DNA of 64,000 nucleotides from Rhizobiaceae bacterium (GTDB lineage Bacteria > Pseudomonadota > Alphaproteobacteria > Rhizobiales > Rhizobiaceae). Numbering within the stretch: position 1 is the stretch's first letter; each line of letters starts with the position of its first letter. The notes under the pieces are model-generated. The model worked only from the letters and a program-made list of their open reading frames with translations, did no database searches and was not told the DNA's origin. The stretch covers positions 2,924,501 through 2,988,500 of the forward strand of contig JAMLJC010000001.1 in NCBI GenBank assembly GCA_023953845.1, in the 5' to 3' direction. Position numbers and translations under genes: made by a program. Of this stretch, positions 38,744-47,001 are shown piece by piece.

Positions 38744-39154
38744 ATGGTTGAGAGCCGCAGCCGTCGCAGATTGGGCACTACCGCCAGGGCGCGATCGCTA
38801 CGACACGGTGACAACATGGCGGAGGCCGTGCTGTGGAATGAGCTTAAGGGCAGGAAACTGAGCGATCACAAATTTGTCCGACAGTTTCCTGTTGGTCCAT
38901 ATTACGCCGACTTCTATTGCCGCGAACGGCGTCTGGTCGTCGAACTTGACGGAAGTCAGCACACGGACAGCCCCTATGATCGCGAACGGGATAATTTCAT
39001 GCGGGATCAGGGCATCTCTGTGATTCGTTTCTGGAGCGCTGACGTGCTGAGGGAATTGCGGAGTGTATGTGAGACGATTCTCGCCGCCTTGGAGAATCGC
39101 CTTGAGGAAACAATTGCGCCGGATCTGCGGTATGTGAAGGGGCGTCGCGGATGA
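38744..39154 (+). CDS. DUF559 endonuclease-like protein inside the glc operon
   Basis: 136 residues from the ATG at 38744 (GGGGGAGA precedes). The DUF559 fold, related to Vsr/PD-(D/E)xK nucleases, is clear: MAEAVLWNELKGRKLSDHKF, VGPYYADFYCRERRLVVELD, GSQH and RDNFMRDQGISVIRFWSADV. The acidic residues in ADFYC and VELDGSQH are the likely catalytic positions. Genes of this kind are scattered in rhizobial genomes, often near the same CTCTCCCC repeats, as here (39164). It does not belong functionally with glycolate oxidase and appears inserted between glcD and glcE. Confidence 0.88.
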   Translation: MVESRSRRRLGTTARARSLRHGDNMAEAVLWNELKGRKLSDHKFVRQFPVGPYYADFYCRERRLVVELDGSQHTDSPYDRERDNFMRDQGISVIRFWSADVLRELRSVCETILAALENRLEETIAPDLRYVKGRRG

Positions 39155-39163
39155 CGTCGACTT

Positions 39164-39310
39164 CCCCCTCACCGCCTCGCTTCGCTCGGCACCTCTCCCC
39201 CATTTCATGGGGGCGAGGAACCCAAGCTGGACTAGCGCCGGCATTGCCGCAACGGTTCCTCTCCCCCGGGCAGGGGGAGAGGTGCCGAGCGAAGCGAGGC
39301 GGTGAGGGGG
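39164..39310. repeat. Long intergenic inverted repeat 2 (38-bp perfect arms)
   Basis: The arms 39164-39201 (beginning CCCCCTCACCGCCTCGCTTC) and 39273-39310 are exact reverse complements, with a 71-bp spacer that contains a smaller CTCCCCC...GGGGGAG palindrome. It shares GGTGCCGAGCG-AGCGAGGCGG with element 1. It lies between the DUF559 gene and glcE. Confidence 0.9.
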
Positions 39311-39347
39311 TGCTCTGCGGCGCTGCCGCATCGAGGGGCGATGCCCC

Positions 39348-40562
39348 ATGATCACCTTCACTCCGTCCACCTCCGACGATGTCCTCTCCGTCGTCAGCTG
39401 GGCGGCCGCCGAGGAAACGCCGCTGGAAATCGTCGGCCACGGCTCCAAGCGCGCCATTGGCCGGCCGTTGCAGACCGAACACACGCTCGACCTGTCGGGC
39501 CTCACCGGCGTCACGCTCTACGAGCCGGAGGAGCTTGTGCTGTCGGCGCGCGCTGGCACGCCCATGGCCGATATTGAAAGGCTGGTCGCCGAAAAGGGGC
39601 AGGAACTCGCCTTCGAGCCAATCGACTACGGCCGGCTGCTCGGCGGCGAAGCCGGGCGCGGCACCATCGGCGGGACGCTCGCCGCCAATCTCGCCGGTCC
39701 GCGCCGGATCAAGGCGGGTGCGGCGCGCGATCACGTGCTCGGCATCCACGCCGTTTCCGGGCGCGGCGAAGCCTATAAATCAGGCGGGCGCGTGGTGAAG
39801 AACGTCACCGGCTACGATCTCTCGAAGGGTCTCGCCGGCTCGTGGGGCACGCTCGCCGTCGCCACCGACGTCACCTTCAAGGTGCTGCCGGCGGCCGAGA
39901 CCGAGATCACGCTCGCCGTCCGCGATCTGCAGGACGCTGGGACGGCGGCCGCGCTTGCCGTCGCCATGGGGTCGAGCTGCGAGGTGTCGGGCGCGGCGCA
40001 TCTGCCCGAGGGCATCGCCGACAAGGTGGCCGGCGGCGTGCTCGGCAACCGCCCGGCGACATTGATCCGCGTCGAGGGTTTTGGCCCATCGGTCGCCTAT
40101 CGCGTCGCCAGGCTGAAGGAGCTTTTGGCGAGCGCGCCGGAGATCGATGAGATTCCGGCCGAGACCTCTCGCTCTATCTGGCGCGACATTCGTGACTGCA
40201 TCCCCTTCGCCGACGGCACGCAAAAACCGGTCTGGCGTATCTCGGTCGCGCCGTCGGAGGGCTGGAAACTCGCGCTCGCGCTGCGCATGGAAGCGCCGGC
40301 CAGCGCCTTCTTCGACTGGCAGGGCGGGCTTGTCTGGTTGCGCATCGAAACCGGCGACGACCCGGAAGCGGACCTCGTGCGCCGTCTCGTCGTCAAATGC
40401 GGCGGCGGACATGCGACGCTGGTGCGCGCCAGTCCGACCTGGCGCAACACCATTGCCGTTTTCGAGCCGCAGCCGGCGCCGCTTGCCGCGCTCTCGCGGC
40501 GGCTGAAGAACGAGTTCGACCCGAAAGGCATCCTCAATCCCGGCCGCATGGCGGCAGGCTGA
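39348..40562 (+). CDS. glcE: Glycolate oxidase FAD-binding subunit
   Basis: 404 residues. An FAD_binding_4 domain covers the first half: VGHGSKRAIGRPLQTEHTLD, VLSARAGTPMADIERLVAEK, RGTIGGTLAANLAGPRRIKA and GGRVVKNVTGYDLSKGLAGS. The C-terminus KNEFDPKGILNPGRMAAG is the usual GlcE ending. Its start is close behind repeat 2. It is 5 bp from glcF. It forms the glycolate-oxidising complex with GlcD and GlcF. Confidence 0.94.
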   Translation: MITFTPSTSDDVLSVVSWAAAEETPLEIVGHGSKRAIGRPLQTEHTLDLSGLTGVTLYEPEELVLSARAGTPMADIERLVAEKGQELAFEPIDYGRLLGGEAGRGTIGGTLAANLAGPRRIKAGAARDHVLGIHAVSGRGEAYKSGGRVVKNVTGYDLSKGLAGSWGTLAVATDVTFKVLPAAETEITLAVRDLQDAGTAAALAVAMGSSCEVSGAAHLPEGIADKVAGGVLGNRPATLIRVEGFGPSVAYRVARLKELLASAPEIDEIPAETSRSIWRDIRDCIPFADGTQKPVWRISVAPSEGWKLALALRMEAPASAFFDWQGGLVWLRIETGDDPEADLVRRLVVKCGGGHATLVRASPTWRNTIAVFEPQPAPLAALSRRLKNEFDPKGILNPGRMAAG

Positions 40563-40567
40563 AACCC

Positions 40568-41866
40568 ATGCAGACGACATTCTCCCCCGACCAGCTTGCC
40601 GATCCGCATGTCGCGGAATCGGAAAAGATCCTGCGCAAATGCGTGCATTGCGGCTTCTGCACGGCGACCTGCCCGACCTATGTGACGCTCGGCAACGAGT
40701 TGGATTCGCCACGCGGGCGCATCTATCTCATCAAGGACATGCTGGAGAACGACCGGCCGGCGGATGACGAGATCGTCACCCATATAGACCGCTGCCTCTC
40801 CTGCCTGTCCTGCATGACGACGTGCCCGTCTGGCGTGAATTACATGCATCTGGTCGATCACGCCCGCGCCCATATCGAAAAGACCTATCGTCGGCCGCTG
40901 ATGGACCGGCTGGTCCGTTCGATCCTGGCGATGACGCTGCCCTATCCGGCGCGCTTCCGCGCCGCGCTGAAACTCGCCGCGCTCGGCCGGCCCTTTGAAA
41001 GGCTGCTCGGCTCGATCGGCGCGCTGAAGCCGCTATCGGCCATGCTCAGGCTCGCGCCGCGTGCGGTGCCGCCGGCGTCCGCGCTTACCGTGCCCGGTTC
41101 GCACGCCCCGAAGACGACCCCGCGCGGCCGCGTCGCCATCCTCACCGGCTGCGCCCAGCCGGTGCTCGATCCGGCCATCAACGACGCGACAGTCTCGCTG
41201 CTCAACCGCCTCGGCATCGAGGTGGTGTTCCCGGAAGGCGAGGGCTGCTGCGGCGCGCTCACCCATCATATGGGCCGCGAGGAGCAGGCGCTCGCCTTCG
41301 CGCGGCGAAACGTCGATGCGTGGACGTGCGAGATCGACAAGGGCCTCGACGCCATCATCATCACCGCGTCCGGTTGCGGCACCACAATCAAGGATTACGG
41401 CTTCATGCTCCGCCTCGATCCCGCCTATGCCGAAAAGGCCGCGCGCGTCTCGGCGCTCGCCAGGGACGTCACCGAATATCTGGCGACGCTCGACCTGCCC
41501 GAGCCGACGGTGAAAAGCGGCCTTGCCGTGGCCTACCACTCAGCCTGTTCCATGCAGCATGGCCAGAAGATCGTGCGCCAGCCGAAGGAGCTGCTGGCAA
41601 AGGCCGGTTTCGTCGTGCGCGAGCCGCGCGAAGGGCATCTGTGCTGTGGCTCGGCCGGCACCTACAACATATTGCAGCCGGAGATTTCCGCAAAACTGCG
41701 CGACCGCAAGGTGAGGAACATCGCCGCCACCGGCGCGGCCGTCGTCGCCACCGGCAATATCGGCTGCATCACGCAGATCGCCGACCGCGCCGGCATGCCG
41801 ATCGTGCATACGATCAAGCTGCTTGACTGGGCCTATGGCGGCGAGAAGCCGGCCGGGATTGTCTGA
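40568..41866 (+). CDS. glcF: Glycolate oxidase iron-sulfur subunit
   Basis: 432 residues from the ATG at 40568. Two [4Fe-4S] motifs are present: CVHCGFCTATCPTY and CLSCLSCMTTCPSGVNY. Two CCG domains follow with EGEGCCGALTHHMGREEQA and HLCCGSAGTYNILQPEI. These are the marks of GlcF, which carries electrons from the flavin subunits to quinone at the membrane. It ends the glc cluster, convergent with the BASS transporter gene (23-bp gap). Confidence 0.95.
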   Translation: MQTTFSPDQLADPHVAESEKILRKCVHCGFCTATCPTYVTLGNELDSPRGRIYLIKDMLENDRPADDEIVTHIDRCLSCLSCMTTCPSGVNYMHLVDHARAHIEKTYRRPLMDRLVRSILAMTLPYPARFRAALKLAALGRPFERLLGSIGALKPLSAMLRLAPRAVPPASALTVPGSHAPKTTPRGRVAILTGCAQPVLDPAINDATVSLLNRLGIEVVFPEGEGCCGALTHHMGREEQALAFARRNVDAWTCEIDKGLDAIIITASGCGTTIKDYGFMLRLDPAYAEKAARVSALARDVTEYLATLDLPEPTVKSGLAVAYHSACSMQHGQKIVRQPKELLAKAGFVVREPREGHLCCGSAGTYNILQPEISAKLRDRKVRNIAATGAAVVATGNIGCITQIADRAGMPIVHTIKLLDWAYGGEKPAGIV

Positions 41867-41889
41867 TTCCCCTTTCGCCGCAGGGCTTC

Positions 41890-42774
41890 TCAGGCGGCCG
41901 CGGGCCGTCCCGCCTCGGCGCGATTCCGCCGCCAGAGCATGAAGGCCACGCACATCCCGTACATGGTGATGCCGTAGACGCCGGAGGGCACGCTGATCGG
42001 CGAAACCTCGCCGCCGTGGTTGACGATCATCGAGCCGACCGTGACGCCCAGCGCGCCGTTCTTGATCCCGGTTTCGAGAGAGATCGCAGTCGCCTGACCC
42101 TCGTCGAGCGAAAACAGCCACGCCAGCACCAGGCCGCCGGCGAGCACCAGCGCGTTGAGCGTGATGACGCTCGGACCGAGGACAGGCAGGTTCTCGACGA
42201 ACATGTTCCAGTTGATGGCGAGCACGACGCCGATCACCCCGATGACCAGCGCCAGCGCCAGCCGCGCCACCGCGCGGTCGATGGCAATGGCGAAGGCCGG
42301 CGCAAAGTGCCGGATCGCCATGGCTCCGCTCACCGGAAGGACGGCGAGCCCAAGCATCGACAGGGAAAGTCCCGTCACGTCGACATGCTCGGCTTCGACG
42401 CCCAGGAAATGCCCGGCGGCCATCTGCGCCAGCAACGGCATGGTGACGACGCAGAGCAGCGTGCTGACCGACATGACCGAGATCGACAGGGCGACGTCGC
42501 CATGGGCAAGGCGGGTGAAGATGTTCGCGGTCGCGCCGCCCGGGCACAGCGTCAGGATCACCAGCCCCAGCGCAAGTTCCGGCGACAGGTTCAGGCTGCG
42601 CGCCAGCAGGAAGCCGATCAGCGGCAGCATCACCATCTGCGAGAACAGGCCGACGGCGAACGCCTTGGGATGCGTGATGATCCGGCGAAAGTCGCTCACG
42701 ACAAGCCCCAGGCCGAGCGAGAACATGATGACGAACAGCGTCAACGGCAGGAAGACGGTCACGAAGATGTCCAA
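41890..42774 (-). CDS. Bile acid:sodium symporter (BASS) family transporter
   Basis: 294 residues, nearly all hydrophobic, with about nine or ten membrane segments. BASS-type patterns are FSLGLGLVVSDFRRIITHPK in the N-terminal half, LGLVILTLCPGGATANIFTR with the crossing motif, and SLETGIKNGALGVTVGSMIV in the C-terminal half. Members transport organic anions, such as pyruvate-, pantothenate- or sulfate-ester-like compounds, with sodium. No substrate is predicted. It is a single gene opposite the glc operon. Confidence 0.9.
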   Translation of the reverse strand: MDIFVTVFLPLTLFVIMFSLGLGLVVSDFRRIITHPKAFAVGLFSQMVMLPLIGFLLARSLNLSPELALGLVILTLCPGGATANIFTRLAHGDVALSISVMSVSTLLCVVTMPLLAQMAAGHFLGVEAEHVDVTGLSLSMLGLAVLPVSGAMAIRHFAPAFAIAIDRAVARLALALVIGVIGVVLAINWNMFVENLPVLGPSVITLNALVLAGGLVLAWLFSLDEGQATAISLETGIKNGALGVTVGSMIVNHGGEVSPISVPSGVYGITMYGMCVAFMLWRRNRAEAGRPAAA

Positions 42775-42866
42775 GGCGGCCTCCCGGTGCGGAGTGGGTG
42801 ATCTGTATCGTTACCGGAAAGCACTTGACTAAGTGTGAAACGGCCGGTTGCCGCCCGGAATGTGGA

Positions 42867-42897
42867 AAAGGCGGCCGCAGTCTCCCGCGCCGCCTTT
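42867..42897. terminator. Hairpin between the L,D-transpeptidase and BASS genes
   Basis: AAAGGCGGC (42867-42875) pairs exactly with GCCGCCTTT (42889-42897). The stem has A and T ends but no long T-run; it probably ends transcription of the L,D-transpeptidase gene on the minus strand. Confidence 0.55.
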
Positions 42898-42953
42898 CCG
42901 TCCGCCCGGCCCCATCCCCTGCGGCCGGCCGTATCCCCCTTTCGGGATCGAAG

Positions 42954-43739
42954 CTACATCACGACGACCTTCGCACCGACATTCACGCGCTCGTAGAGGT
43001 CGACCACATCCTCGTTACGCAGCCTTATGCATCCTGACGACACGTTGGTGCCGATCGTCCAGGGCGCGTTGGTGCCGTGGATGCGGTAGAGCGTGTCGCC
43101 GAGATACATGGCGCGCGCGCCGAGCGGATTGGCTGAACCTCCCTCCATGAAAGCCGGCAGGCTGCGGCCCTTGGCGCGTTCGCGCGCGATCATTTCCGCC
43201 GGGGGCCGCCAGTCCGGCCATTCCGCCTTGCGCGTGATGTTCTGCGTGCCCGTCCAGCCCATGCCTTCCTTGCCGACCCCGACGCCATACCGGCGCGCCT
43301 TGCCGTCGCCCTGCACGAGGTAGAGGAATTTCTGCGTGCTATCGATAACGATGGTGCCCGGCGCATAGCCGCTGTCGTACTCGACCTGCTGCGGCAGGAA
43401 TTTCGGGTCCATCGCATGTTTCGCGGGCCGCTCGGCCGGCGCGCCGACAGCGGCGAGCGCGCGGTAGCTGCCGGCGCCCTGCCGCTGGCCCGAACGAGCC
43501 GTCGCCGAACGGGTCTGGCCGAAGGGCTGCACGAGCACCTCGCGATTCTGGCGGCGGACAGCCGTCGGCACGGTGCGCCGCGTCTGCCTGTTCTGCAACT
43601 GCATCACCCATGGCGCGGAAAGATCCGGGCTCACGAGCACCGGCGGGCGCGTGGCGTAGCGATCGCTCGCTTCCGCACCGCCTGCTGACATGACGATGGC
43701 AGCAATGGCTGCCGGCAACAGCATGGAGACCTTCATCAT
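42954..43739 (-). CDS. L,D-transpeptidase (YkuD domain)
   Basis: 261 residues from the ATG at 43739 (MMKVSMLLPAAIAAIVMSAG then GAEA), a signal peptide of about 23 residues. A basic, Q/R/T-rich linker of about 75 residues leads to the YkuD catalytic domain: GTIVIDSTQKFLYLVQGDGK and the active site IHGTNAPWTIGTNVSSGCIR with catalytic Cys in SSGCIRL. The enzyme forms 3-3 peptidoglycan cross-links or anchors proteins to peptidoglycan in the periplasm; such enzymes are numerous in rhizobia. It is a single gene. Confidence 0.92.
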   Translation of the reverse strand: MMKVSMLLPAAIAAIVMSAGGAEASDRYATRPPVLVSPDLSAPWVMQLQNRQTRRTVPTAVRRQNREVLVQPFGQTRSATARSGQRQGAGSYRALAAVGAPAERPAKHAMDPKFLPQQVEYDSGYAPGTIVIDSTQKFLYLVQGDGKARRYGVGVGKEGMGWTGTQNITRKAEWPDWRPPAEMIARERAKGRSLPAFMEGGSANPLGARAMYLGDTLYRIHGTNAPWTIGTNVSSGCIRLRNEDVVDLYERVNVGAKVVVM

Positions 43740-43924
43740 TCCGACCCCAACTCGTATGCTTCGGCGCTTGTGGCGCTGGCTCGGTTTTGCCGTTTCAGGG
43801 GAATCCAAATGGTGAATCGGGTTCCATAAAAGGCCGCCTGAGGCGTAAACCTTTTGGTGTGGTTACCGGCGCGTTCACCGGCGTGGTAAAGGCGGCGTAA
43901 AGGGCGTGACGGATTGGGTTGTCG

Positions 43925-44560
43925 ATGGCGGACAAGACATTGATTGAAGGCGATGACGGAAAAATGCGTTGCCCGTGGCCGGGCAGCGACCCTTTCTACC
44001 GACGCTACCATGACGAGGAATGGGGCCGCCCCGTCACCGACGACATCCGCCTTTTCGAGAAGATATGTCTCGAAGGTTTCCAGTCCGGCCTTTCTTGGAT
44101 CACCATCCTGCGCAAGCGCGAAAACTTCCGCGCCGCCTTCGACGGCTTCGATTTCCGCAAGGTCGCGCTCTATGGCGAGGCGGATGTCGAGCGGCTGGTG
44201 CAGGACGCCGGCATCGTGCGCCATCGCGGCAAGATCGTCTCGACCGTCAACAATGCCAAGCGCGCCATCGAACTGGTGGACGAGGCCGGCTCGCTCGCCG
44301 CCTTCTTCTGGAGTTTCGAGCCGGGCGCGCATGAACGGCCCGACACATTCTCATGGGAAGTGTTGTCCCGCCTCGGCAAGACCGAAATCTCGACGACCAT
44401 CTCCAGGCAGTTGAAGAAGCGCGGCTGGACCTTCGTCGGTCCGACCACCGTCTACGCCTTCATGCAGGCGATGGGTCTGGTCAACGACCACATCGAAGGC
44501 TGCGTGTGCCGCGCCGAAGTGGAGACGATGCGGGCGCGCCTGAATAGGCCAACGCGGTAG
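43925..44560 (+). CDS. tag: DNA-3-methyladenine glycosylase I
   Basis: 211 residues from the ATG at 43925 (a TTG at 43919 is also in frame). The family opening is MRCPWPGSDPFYRRYHDEEW with the zinc-ligand Cys, then FEKICLEGFQSGLSWITILR and RENFRAAFDGFDF. The C-terminal zinc segment has NDHIEGCVCRAEV. It excises 3-methyladenine from alkylated DNA. A toxin-antitoxin pair follows 47 bp downstream. Confidence 0.94.
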   Translation: MADKTLIEGDDGKMRCPWPGSDPFYRRYHDEEWGRPVTDDIRLFEKICLEGFQSGLSWITILRKRENFRAAFDGFDFRKVALYGEADVERLVQDAGIVRHRGKIVSTVNNAKRAIELVDEAGSLAAFFWSFEPGAHERPDTFSWEVLSRLGKTEISTTISRQLKKRGWTFVGPTTVYAFMQAMGLVNDHIEGCVCRAEVETMRARLNRPTR

Positions 44561-44607
44561 GCTTTCATCGATCCCGGCTCTGCATTACATTCAATGCAGG
44601 AGCGACC

Positions 44608-44808
44608 ATGACCAGACTGGAACGATTGCAGCGCGAGATCACCGAACTTCCGGCGGAAGAGCGCGCCCGCATACGCGAGTGGTTCGCGGAGCTCGATGGT
44701 GCCGATTGGGACGCGCGTTTCGAGACCGACGCCCTATCCGGAAAGCTTGATGCGCTTGCTGACGCAGCGCTTGCGGCTCATCGGGCCGGCAAGACGCGGC
44801 CGATGTGA
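44608..44808 (+). CDS. Antitoxin-like protein of a RelBE/ParDE-type pair
   Basis: 66 residues starting MTRLERLQREITELPAEERA. The acidic, helical sequence with REWFAELDGADWDARFETDA resembles short addiction-module antitoxins without a long DNA-binding domain. Its stop codon overlaps the toxin start as GTGA, the standard coupled layout. It should neutralise the adjacent ribonuclease-like toxin and repress the pair. Confidence 0.75.
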   Translation: MTRLERLQREITELPAEERARIREWFAELDGADWDARFETDALSGKLDALADAALAAHRAGKTRPM

Positions 44809-45053
44809 AGCATTTCGCCACGCCTGAGTTCTGGGCGTCGCGGGAGGCACTTCCCGCTGCGATAAGGCAATTGGCCGACCGCAGTTTTGAGCGCCTGGAA
44901 CGCGATCCGTCGCACCCCGCGCTGCGGCTGAAGAAAGTCGGGCGCTACTGGTCCGTACGCGTCGGGCTTCACTATCGCGCCCTTGCCGTCCGGGACGAGG
45001 ACGATCTCATCTGGATCGGCACGCATGCCGAATATGATCGCCTGACCCGCTAA
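44805..45053 (+). CDS. RelE/ParE-type toxin
   Basis: 82 residues from a GTG at 44805 (MKHFATPEFWASREALPAAI). The RelE/ParE fold is suggested by RQLADRSFERLERDPSHPAL, the beta strands RLKKVGRYWSVRVGLHYRAL and the C-terminal IWIGTHAEYDRLTR with the His/Tyr arrangement seen in mRNA interferases of the HigB/RelE kind. Small size and coupling to the 44608 gene support a toxin. The 3' end overlaps the small convergent lipoprotein gene by 4 bp. Confidence 0.8.
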   Translation: MKHFATPEFWASREALPAAIRQLADRSFERLERDPSHPALRLKKVGRYWSVRVGLHYRALAVRDEDDLIWIGTHAEYDRLTR

Positions 45054-45163
45054 ATCCCGCAGAGCGGATAACCCTTGTCGAGCAGTCCGCAGCGGCCGCC
45101 GGGCCCGCCGCAGGCGCTGACCAGAGCCGCGAGCGCGATCGCAACGAAGATCCCTCCGAGCAT
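45050..45163 (-). CDS. Very small lipoprotein, 37 residues
   Basis: Read on the minus strand from the ATG at 45163: MLGGIFVAIALAALVSACGG, then PGGRCGLLDKGYPLCGI and stop. A hydrophobic signal and the lipobox LVSAC with Cys18 predict lipid attachment, leaving a 20-residue mature peptide with two further cysteines. GGGGAGG lies 4 bases ahead of the ATG. The stop overlaps the toxin gene. It is too short for ordinary gene callers. Small lipoproteins of this kind are known in rhizobia, some related to entericidin-like peptides, but I see no firm family. Confidence 0.6.
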   Translation of the reverse strand: MLGGIFVAIALAALVSACGGPGGRCGLLDKGYPLCGI

Positions 45164-45276
45164 AATGCCTCCCCGGCGCGGCGAATGCGGCAGATGCTGC
45201 GCGTAACCCTTGCCGCTGCCACCCCTATCGTCTAGGACACGCCCGCTTCCCTACCACAGCCCGCGAGTACCGATCC

Positions 45277-46971
45277 ATGGCCGAAAAATCGCAGAAGACG
45301 CTGGCGCGGCTGCCGCGCGGCTTCGTCGACCGCGGGCCGGAGGATATCCGCGCGGCCGAGAAGATGATGGCGAAGATCCGCGAGGTCTACGAGCTTTACG
45401 GCTTCGAGCCCGTCGACCAGCCGATGATCGAGTTCACCGACGCGCTGGGAAAGTTCCTGCCGGATCAGGACCGCCCGAATGAGGGCGTGTTCTCCTTCCA
45501 GGATGACGACGACCAGTGGCTGTCGCTGCGCTACGACCTCACCGCGCCGATGGCCCGCTACGTGGCGGAAAACTACGAAAAACTGGCAAAGCCCTATCGC
45601 AGCTATCGCGCGGGTTGGGTGTTCCGCAACGAGAAGCCGGGGCCGGGCCGTTTTCGCCAGTTCATGCAGTTCGATGCCGACACGGTCGGCACCCCGGGCG
45701 TCGCGGCCGATGCCGAGATGTGCATGATGATGGCGGACGTCATGGAGGCGCTGGGCATTCCGCGCGGCCAGTACGTCATCCGCGTCAACAACCGAAAAGT
45801 GCTGGACGGCGTGCTGGAGGCCATCGGCCTCGGCGGCGAGGAAAATGCCGGCCGCCGGCTCACCGTGCTCCGCGCCATCGACAAGCTGGACAAGTTCGGG
45901 CCGGAAGGCGTGCGCCTGCTGCTGGGCAAAGGCCGATGGGACGGCGGCAAGGAAGGCGAGGGCGATTTCACCAAGGGCGCTGGGCTGGATGAAAGACAGA
46001 TCAAGCCGTTAATGGAGTTGGCCAAGTTCGAGGAGACCTTAAACGGAATCCGCTACAGTAACGCACTTGATTCGAAGATAGAGTTTCCTTTTCCCTTCAG
46101 AAGTCACCCCCGCGATTGGAATATCTATTCGGTGAATTCCCCTCATGATTCAGATCGCGTCAACGAGAAAGCAAAATCTCTTCTAGGCCTGATTGATGTG
46201 CCAGCCAATCTGGGAGAAATCTGGAATTTGGACAACCTGAGTCTTTTTGCGCTAACTTTTGAAGCGAATGATAAGATTGTCCAAGGCCTTAATGAACTCG
46301 CGGAAATTGCAGTACTTGCCGAGACCGCAGGTTATGGGGCAGATCGCATTCTCATAGACCCCTCCGTTGTGCGCGGCCTCGAATACTACACCGGCCCGGT
46401 CTTCGAGGCCGAACTGCTCGCTGAAATCCCCAACGAGGACGGCCAGATCGTGCGCTTCGGCTCGGTCGGCGGCGGCGGACGCTATGACGGGCTGGTCTCG
46501 CGCTTCCGGGGCGAGCCGGTGCCCGCGACGGGCTTTTCCATTGGCGTCTCGCGCCTGCTGACGGCGTTGAAGAACCTCGGCAAGCTCTCGGACGCCGAGA
46601 CGGTCGGTCCGGTCGTGGTGCTGGTGATGGACCGCGATACGAAAAGCCTCGGCCGCTACCAGAAGATGGTCGCCGATCTCCGGCAAGCCGGCATCCGCGC
46701 CGAAATGTATCTCGGCGGCTCCGGCATGAAGCCGCAGATGAAATATGCCGACCGCAGGAAGGCGCCATGCGTCGTCATCCAGGGCGGCGACGAGCGCGCG
46801 AAAGGCGAGGTGCAGATCAAGGACATGATCGTCGGCGCAGCCCTTGCCGCCGAAATTTCCGGCCACGATGCCTACAAGGAGGCGCGGCCTGGTCAGGTGA
46901 CCGTGCCGGAAAGCGAGCTTGTCGCCACCGTGCAGGGAATGCTCGCCGCGCAGAAGGCGGAACGCGGGTGA
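45277..46971 (+). CDS. hisS: Histidyl-tRNA synthetase with an atypical inserted block
   Basis: 564 residues. Class II motifs are PRGFVDRGPEDIRAAEKMMA (start), motif 2 YRSYRAGWVFRNEKPGPGRF and the histidine-A motif DPSVVRGLEYYTGPVFEAEL; motif 3 is PATGFSIGVSRLL. The anticodon-binding domain ends the protein. Residues about 240-360 (46000-46360) differ sharply in base composition: I count about 45% G+C over 46021-46320 against roughly 65-70% around it. The usual insertion domain is replaced by a longer unrelated-looking one (RDWNIYSVNSPHDSDRVNEK, NLSLFALTFEANDKIVQGLN). The frame stays open. It heads hisS-hisZ-hisG. Confidence 0.92.
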   Translation: MAEKSQKTLARLPRGFVDRGPEDIRAAEKMMAKIREVYELYGFEPVDQPMIEFTDALGKFLPDQDRPNEGVFSFQDDDDQWLSLRYDLTAPMARYVAENYEKLAKPYRSYRAGWVFRNEKPGPGRFRQFMQFDADTVGTPGVAADAEMCMMMADVMEALGIPRGQYVIRVNNRKVLDGVLEAIGLGGEENAGRRLTVLRAIDKLDKFGPEGVRLLLGKGRWDGGKEGEGDFTKGAGLDERQIKPLMELAKFEETLNGIRYSNALDSKIEFPFPFRSHPRDWNIYSVNSPHDSDRVNEKAKSLLGLIDVPANLGEIWNLDNLSLFALTFEANDKIVQGLNELAEIAVLAETAGYGADRILIDPSVVRGLEYYTGPVFEAELLAEIPNEDGQIVRFGSVGGGGRYDGLVSRFRGEPVPATGFSIGVSRLLTALKNLGKLSDAETVGPVVVLVMDRDTKSLGRYQKMVADLRQAGIRAEMYLGGSGMKPQMKYADRRKAPCVVIQGGDERAKGEVQIKDMIVGAALAAEISGHDAYKEARPGQVTVPESELVATVQGMLAAQKAERG

Positions 46972-47001
46972 TGATCGCGGATTTGACGATAGCGAAGGGT
47001 G

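Noticed and set aside
46000..46365. An intein or intron in hisS
   Set aside because: The frame is continuous, there are no intein splice motifs (Cys/Ser start, HN end), and the block replaces a normal insertion domain.
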